Below, piece after piece: positions 27,572 to 29,902 of a stretch of 29,902 bases of DNA. Positions within the stretch are counted from its first letter, which is position 1; every line of letters starts with the position of its first letter. The position numbers were made by a program, and so were the translations under genes. The stretch comes from a virus. The notes below the pieces were generated by a model. That model ran no database searches. It had not been told where the DNA came from and saw nothing but the letters and a program-made list of their open reading frames with translations. The stretch is taken from IMG/VR virus record IMGVR_UViG_3300022929_000131, positions 1-29,902 of that record; one strand, 5' to 3'.

Positions 27572-27787
27572 TTACATCCAAGAGATGTATTCAGATTCAC
27601 ACATGATCCACTCAACACCTGTCGCCTTAGTCAGGCGATTACGCGCATCAATGGCATCAATCTTGGCGAGCTTATTGTACTTAGGAAAGTACTCTAACCT
27701 CTCACCAGACAACTTGGCAATCTGATACGCTTTCTTGCGCTCAGCACCAGACTGTGTGTTAGGCGATAGTGAATAATGTATAGACAT
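27572..27787 (-). CDS. Small basic protein, 71 aa
   Basis: ATG 27787 is preceded by AAGGAGGTC, a near-perfect ribosome site. The protein is basic at the start (NTQSGAERKKAYQIAKLSGE), helical in the middle (KIDAIDARNRLTKATGV) and ends in aromatics with one Cys. It stands alone between the promoter/dyad module at 27804-27895 and the terminator at 27541, a single-gene unit. Function unknown; such isolated early genes often target host proteins (inference). Confidence 0.75.
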   Translation of the reverse strand: MSIHYSLSPNTQSGAERKKAYQIAKLSGERLEYFPKYNKLAKIDAIDARNRLTKATGVEWIMCESEYISWM

Positions 27788-27803
27788 GATGACCTCCTTA
27801 GGT

Positions 27804-27822
27804 CTGTAATAAATTTTTACAC
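27804..27822. promoter_or_regulatory. 19-bp dyad, copy 4
   Basis: Plus strand CTGTAATAAATTTTTACAC; the central 15 bases match the consensus exactly. It lies 17 bases before ATG 27787 and about 30 bases downstream of the predicted start of the promoter at 27859-27887. Confidence 0.75.
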
Positions 27823-27826
27823 ATCA

Positions 27827-27851
27827 CTGAGAAATCGGGGTGATCTCTCAG
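27827..27851 (-). other. Leader inverted repeat between promoter and dyad
   Basis: CTGAGA and TCTCAG arms enclose 13 bases and would fold at the very start of the leftward transcript. An equivalent but different hairpin lies at 29327-29344 in the sister module. Confidence 0.5.
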
Positions 27852-27858
27852 CCTGTAT

Positions 27859-27887
27859 AGTATCTCACACTATTGACCACTTGTCAA
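27859..27887 (-). promoter_or_regulatory. Early promoter in duplicated module, copy A
   Basis: Minus strand TTGACA (27882-27887), 17-base spacer, GATACT (27859-27864). The -35 lies within the palindrome CACTTG-T-CAAGTG. The 33 bases 27863-27895 match 29363-29395 with one difference. Confidence 0.75.
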
Positions 27888-27895
27888 GTGACACT
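27863..27895. repeat. 33-bp direct repeat, copy A
   Basis: Identical to 29363-29395 except for one C/T change. It holds the -35 box and spacer of the promoter and the palindrome CACTTGTCAAGTG. Confidence 0.9.
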
Positions 27896-28265
27896 AAAAG
27901 TCACCCAAGTTGATACGCATTCTGCGTTCCTCTGCCGCCCTATCAAAGGTGTTAGGATCTACACGCTGTACATACTCCAACTTGAACTCACGGTACTCCA
28001 CATCATGTTCATTACTCATGTCCCACTTAGCCTCCCACTCACGCATGGGTATGCACTCAGAGGGAAACTCTTTCCATCCGATATTGTTACACATACAGAT
28101 GGACGCAACGAATGCCATAGCATCTTGGCGACTGTCCAACCCAGACACGATATAGTCTGTGCCTGACTTGAACTTCCAATAACTTTGATCATCCGCAAAT
28201 TTACCTGTGCCACCATGTGCGCCATAGTTTTCCAGACCCTGTGTTGTTACATAAAATTCAGCCAT
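27894..28265 (-). CDS. Hypothetical protein, 123 aa
   Basis: ATG 28265 overlaps the upstream stop (TAATG). The N-terminal half is Gly-rich and strand-forming (FYVTTQGLENYGAHGGTGKF, YIVSGLDSRQDAMAFV), the middle has Cys pairs (ICMCNN, SECIP), and the end is charged. No recognised motif. It closes a two-gene unit that ends at the promoter repeat. Confidence 0.7.
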   Translation of the reverse strand: MAEFYVTTQGLENYGAHGGTGKFADDQSYWKFKSGTDYIVSGLDSRQDAMAFVASICMCNNIGWKEFPSECIPMREWEAKWDMSNEHDVEYREFKLEYVQRVDPNTFDRAAEERRMRINLGDF

Positions 28266-28537
28266 TAGCTGATCTCCTCATCTAAATTTCTGGGCGCACT
28301 GCTTGGCTCATGAAACAGAACCTCAGTGCGAATGTTTTTGACGTCCGCATAAATTGTGTACACGACACGACCACGCTTAGCCCCAAACTCTTTAACAAGC
28401 ACATCCCAAGCAGGGCGCGACGCTTTTCTGTTCTCCCGAATCTTCAAGAGGGCATTGGGATCGGACGAATATTTTTGAACGAACTCACACGCCATGTGAC
28501 TCAGATTCTCATGCAAAAAAGTTATGTTACCAAACAC
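28265..28537 (-). CDS. Hypothetical protein, 90 aa, GTG start
   Basis: Begins with GTG at 28537, eight bases after AGGAG; an out-of-frame ATG within that space is too close to the RBS. The first half is helical, the centre basic (KIRENRKASRPAWDVLVKEF, GAKRGRVVYTIYADVK), and the end is acidic. A 19-bp dyad ends 16 bases upstream. Coupled to the next gene by TAATG. Function unknown. Confidence 0.65.
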   Translation of the reverse strand: MFGNITFLHENLSHMACEFVQKYSSDPNALLKIRENRKASRPAWDVLVKEFGAKRGRVVYTIYADVKNIRTEVLFHEPSSAPRNLDEEIS

Positions 28538-28552
28538 GATTCATTCTCCTAT

Positions 28553-28571
28553 GTGTAAAATATTTTTACGC
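28553..28571. promoter_or_regulatory. 19-bp dyad, copy 5 (most symmetrical)
   Basis: Plus strand GTGTAAAATATTTTTACGC. Six consecutive inner base pairs are complementary (GTAAAA/TTTTAC). It overlaps the end of the Gp88-like gene and precedes the GTG-start gene. Confidence 0.7.
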
Positions 28572-29276
28572 TACTGCAATCAGATCAGGATTGTCGATGA
28601 CAAACCCAGACGTATCATTCTTTGCATCACCCTTCGGTTTGAGTGCCACAATCGTGTTGCGTGTCTGCACATTAATCAAATCAGACTCATCACCATCAAT
28701 GACAGGCCGTCCCAAGAATGTTTTAGGGAATCCCCCACGAAACACCACAGCAATCGGACGATCAGTCTTGAGCGCAACTTGCACCTGCTTTTGATACTCA
28801 GGCACAGACGAATAGCTGAACATCAGATTGTAGTTCGCGGGAGTGCGAGTCAAGCGGAATGGTTGCTTGGTGTAATCAATGAACTCACAATCGGCAAACT
28901 CCCCCACCATATCAATGCGTTTCTCCCATAGCACATCAGACATTGTATTCAGACGGAACACAGCTTTGACACCCTGCTTGGCACACAGCTTTTGAAAGTT
29001 GCGCATCTCAAGCAATAGCTGATCCATGAACCCTGCATTGTCCGCATGAAACCACGCAGACTTCGCATCGCGTGATTCATTGACAGACGGGAATACTTTC
29101 GCCATGCCGGACGTATCGAGACACACATCACGGCATTTGGCTAGTCCACTTGCAGGACAAAGAACCTCATCTGGACGCAGAGTCAGTGACGCATAACGGA
29201 CAGTCATACCTGCGAGCTTAGTCTTAGCTGACTTCCTAACCTTGGTGTTGCCACCACTTTTATCTAACAATTTCAT
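28566..29276 (-). CDS. Gp88-like phage protein with conserved Cys cluster, 236 aa
   Basis: The sequence follows the Gene product 88 family as I recall it: CPASGLAKCRDVCLDTSGM (C40, C48, C52), VFRLNTMSDVLWE (107-118), FIDYTKQP, TPANYNLMFSYS, AVVFRGG, GRPVIDGDESD (189-199), and an end with DTSGFVID. Family members occur in diverse phages and plasmids with no proven activity. The three Cys plus the alternating strand/helix pattern could suit a metal or Fe-S site in a barrel fold (inference). ATG 29276 lies 20 bases after a dyad and is driven by promoter copy B. Confidence 0.75.
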   Translation of the reverse strand: MKLLDKSGGNTKVRKSAKTKLAGMTVRYASLTLRPDEVLCPASGLAKCRDVCLDTSGMAKVFPSVNESRDAKSAWFHADNAGFMDQLLLEMRNFQKLCAKQGVKAVFRLNTMSDVLWEKRIDMVGEFADCEFIDYTKQPFRLTRTPANYNLMFSYSSVPEYQKQVQVALKTDRPIAVVFRGGFPKTFLGRPVIDGDESDLINVQTRNTIVALKPKGDAKNDTSGFVIDNPDLIAVA

Positions 29277-29295
29277 ATCAACATCTCCATTTGAT

Positions 29296-29314
29296 GTGTA
29301 ATAAATTTTTACGC
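29296..29314. promoter_or_regulatory. 19-bp dyad, copy 6 (consensus)
   Basis: Plus strand GTGTAATAAATTTTTACGC, identical to copies 3 and 7. It lies between promoter copy B and the Gp88-like gene. Confidence 0.75.
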
Positions 29315-29326
29315 CTCACTGGCTGA

Positions 29327-29344
29327 GAAGTGAACAGACACTTC
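29327..29344 (-). other. Leader hairpin between promoter copy B and dyad
   Basis: GAAGTG-AACAGA-CACTTC forms a six-base-pair stem near the predicted 5' end of the leftward transcript, followed by TTCTCAG and AGTGA words shared with the sister module. Confidence 0.5.
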
Positions 29345-29358
29345 CCAACCATGCAACC

Positions 29359-29387
29359 ATTGTCTCACACTATTGATCACTTGTCAA
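29359..29387 (-). promoter_or_regulatory. Early promoter in duplicated module, copy B
   Basis: Minus strand TTGACA (29382-29387), 17-base spacer, GACAAT (29359-29364). Register is identical to copy A. It drives the Gp88-like gene through a leader of about 75 bases containing a hairpin and a dyad. Confidence 0.75.
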
Positions 29388-29395
29388 GTGACACT
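29363..29395. repeat. 33-bp direct repeat, copy B
   Basis: Partner of 27863-27895, one mismatch in 33. It overlaps the stop region of the membrane protein gene, so the repeat is conserved despite coding overlap. Confidence 0.9.
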
Positions 29396-29622
29396 TCTAC
29401 ACACTTCCAGACCTCAATCCGTGTGAACACGAACAGAGAACAGAAACTAAACACGAACCCGATGAAGGGAACGATCCAATCAAACACACTGTGCCACACT
29501 GACAGGTTCTCAGGACGGGTAAACGCAAGCGATAACCCAACCACGAACACGAACAGACCAAGCAACACAAAGAACCCAAACAGCACACGCAATGCGAGCG
29601 CACCAAAGCTAAACTTCCACAT
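29377..29622 (-). CDS. Small membrane protein, 81 aa
   Basis: ATG 29622 has AAAGGTG upstream. Two hydrophobic segments (about 8-34 with LLGLFVFVVGLSL, and 48-67 with FIGFVFSFCSLFVF) are joined by a short polar loop. An overlapping frame of similar size lacks such order. It is expressed with the 71-residue gene ahead of it. Possible roles are host membrane modification or superinfection exclusion (inference). Its last codons overlap the promoter copy B repeat. Confidence 0.7.
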   Translation of the reverse strand: MWKFSFGALALRVLFGFFVLLGLFVFVVGLSLAFTRPENLSVWHSVFDWIVPFIGFVFSFCSLFVFTRIEVWKCVEVSLDK

Positions 29623-29623
29623 A

Positions 29624-29839
29624 TCAAGACACCTTTACAATCAAACCATCCTTAATGACCACACTCGCAAAAAACTCACGCTTGTGACCAGTAAGGTACG
29701 GACGGTTGGAACCATAGACAGTCGCGTTGGAATAATCCTTCGCACCAAAAATATCGGCAGACGGATCGCTATACATTAACGGCTGACCGATACACTCTTT
29801 GAGATTTTTCTTTGATGGATAATCTAGAATTAATGACAT
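29624..29839 (-). CDS. Hypothetical protein, 71 aa
   Basis: ATG 29839 with GGAGTG upstream and a consensus dyad 16 bases before it. The product has turns rich in Asp, Ser, Tyr and Asn (GQPLMYSDPSADIFGAKDY, GSNRPYLTGHK) and a strand-rich end (FASVVIKDGLIVKVS). One Cys. No recognised family. First complete gene at the right edge. Confidence 0.7.
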   Translation of the reverse strand: MSLILDYPSKKNLKECIGQPLMYSDPSADIFGAKDYSNATVYGSNRPYLTGHKREFFASVVIKDGLIVKVS

Positions 29840-29854
29840 TTTTCACACTCCTAT

Positions 29855-29873
29855 GTGTAATAAATTTTTACGC
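29855..29873. promoter_or_regulatory. 19-bp dyad, copy 7 (consensus)
   Basis: Plus strand GTGTAATAAATTTTTACGC, identical to copies 3 and 6, 16 bases before ATG 29839. The remaining 29 bases to the window edge hold nothing assignable. Confidence 0.75.
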
Positions 29874-29902
29874 ATTACGATTTTGCGCTCAGGCACTCAG
29901 GC

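Noticed and set aside
29397-29627. Overlapping 76-codon frame beside the 81-aa membrane protein
   Set aside because: Weaker RBS, Cys/Ser/Arg-rich shadow product; the other frame has well-ordered membrane spans.
27795-29873. Reading the AT-rich dyad copies as a CRISPR array
   Set aside because: Spacing is irregular (hundreds of bases), genes lie between copies, and repeats are palindromic operators beside start codons.
29875-29902. Possible C-terminus of another leftward gene at the right edge
   Set aside because: Only eight codons are visible before a TAA; too short to tell from chance.

Overview
The window is about 30 kb of a tailed double-stranded DNA phage genome, almost certainly a marine podovirus or a close relative. 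The strongest clue is the family A DNA polymerase, which carries a DnaJ-type zinc-binding insert between its exonuclease and polymerase halves. That combination is known from phage HMO-2011 (SAR116 host) and its relatives. The rest fits the same group: separate primase and helicase, T7-type endonuclease I, class I ribonucleotide reductase, tyrosine integrase, and very large Ala/Gln-rich structural proteins. The likely host is a marine alphaproteobacterium (inference). Capsid, portal and terminase genes are not here, so roughly half of a genome is probably shown.

Layout. From 1 to 10952 everything reads rightward. It begins with the tail-protein C-terminus, then a lysis and membrane cassette (coiled-coil membrane proteins, an EF-hand membrane protein, a GTA-type holin, a GH108 lysozyme). 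Four to five virion proteins follow, ending in a 1451-residue protein likely to be an internal or ejected protein. From 11087 to the right edge everything reads leftward. In transcription order this block starts with a small-gene accessory region (29.8 to 24.4 kb), then integrase, primase, an HTH protein, helicase, endonuclease VII, DNA polymerase, a probable ssDNA-binding protein, a Cas4-like exonuclease, endonuclease I, DUF3310, NrdA, small genes and NrdB. The two blocks converge at 10.95 to 11.19 kb, where terminators and a candidate small RNA lie.

Regulation. The leftward block shows unusually clear signals. A 19-bp near-palindrome (consensus GTGTAATAAATTTTTACGC) occurs seven times, usually 15 to 30 bases before a start codon. 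A promoter module of about 100 bp (TTGACA, 17-base spacer, -10 box, leader hairpin, then the 19-bp dyad) is present in two copies. Further good sigma70-like promoters precede the DUF932 gene, lie inside the polymerase gene ahead of the ssDNA-binding protein gene, precede nrdB, and sit in the convergent region. Several intrinsic terminators with TTCG loops separate small transcription units.

Working together: RNR supplies dNTPs; primase, helicase, polymerase and ssDNA-binding protein replicate the genome; the Cas4-like nuclease and two resolvases process recombination and packaging intermediates; the integrase suggests a temperate option; holin and lysozyme release virions built from the rightward structural genes. 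No tRNA, CRISPR array, IS element or recognisable att core was seen.
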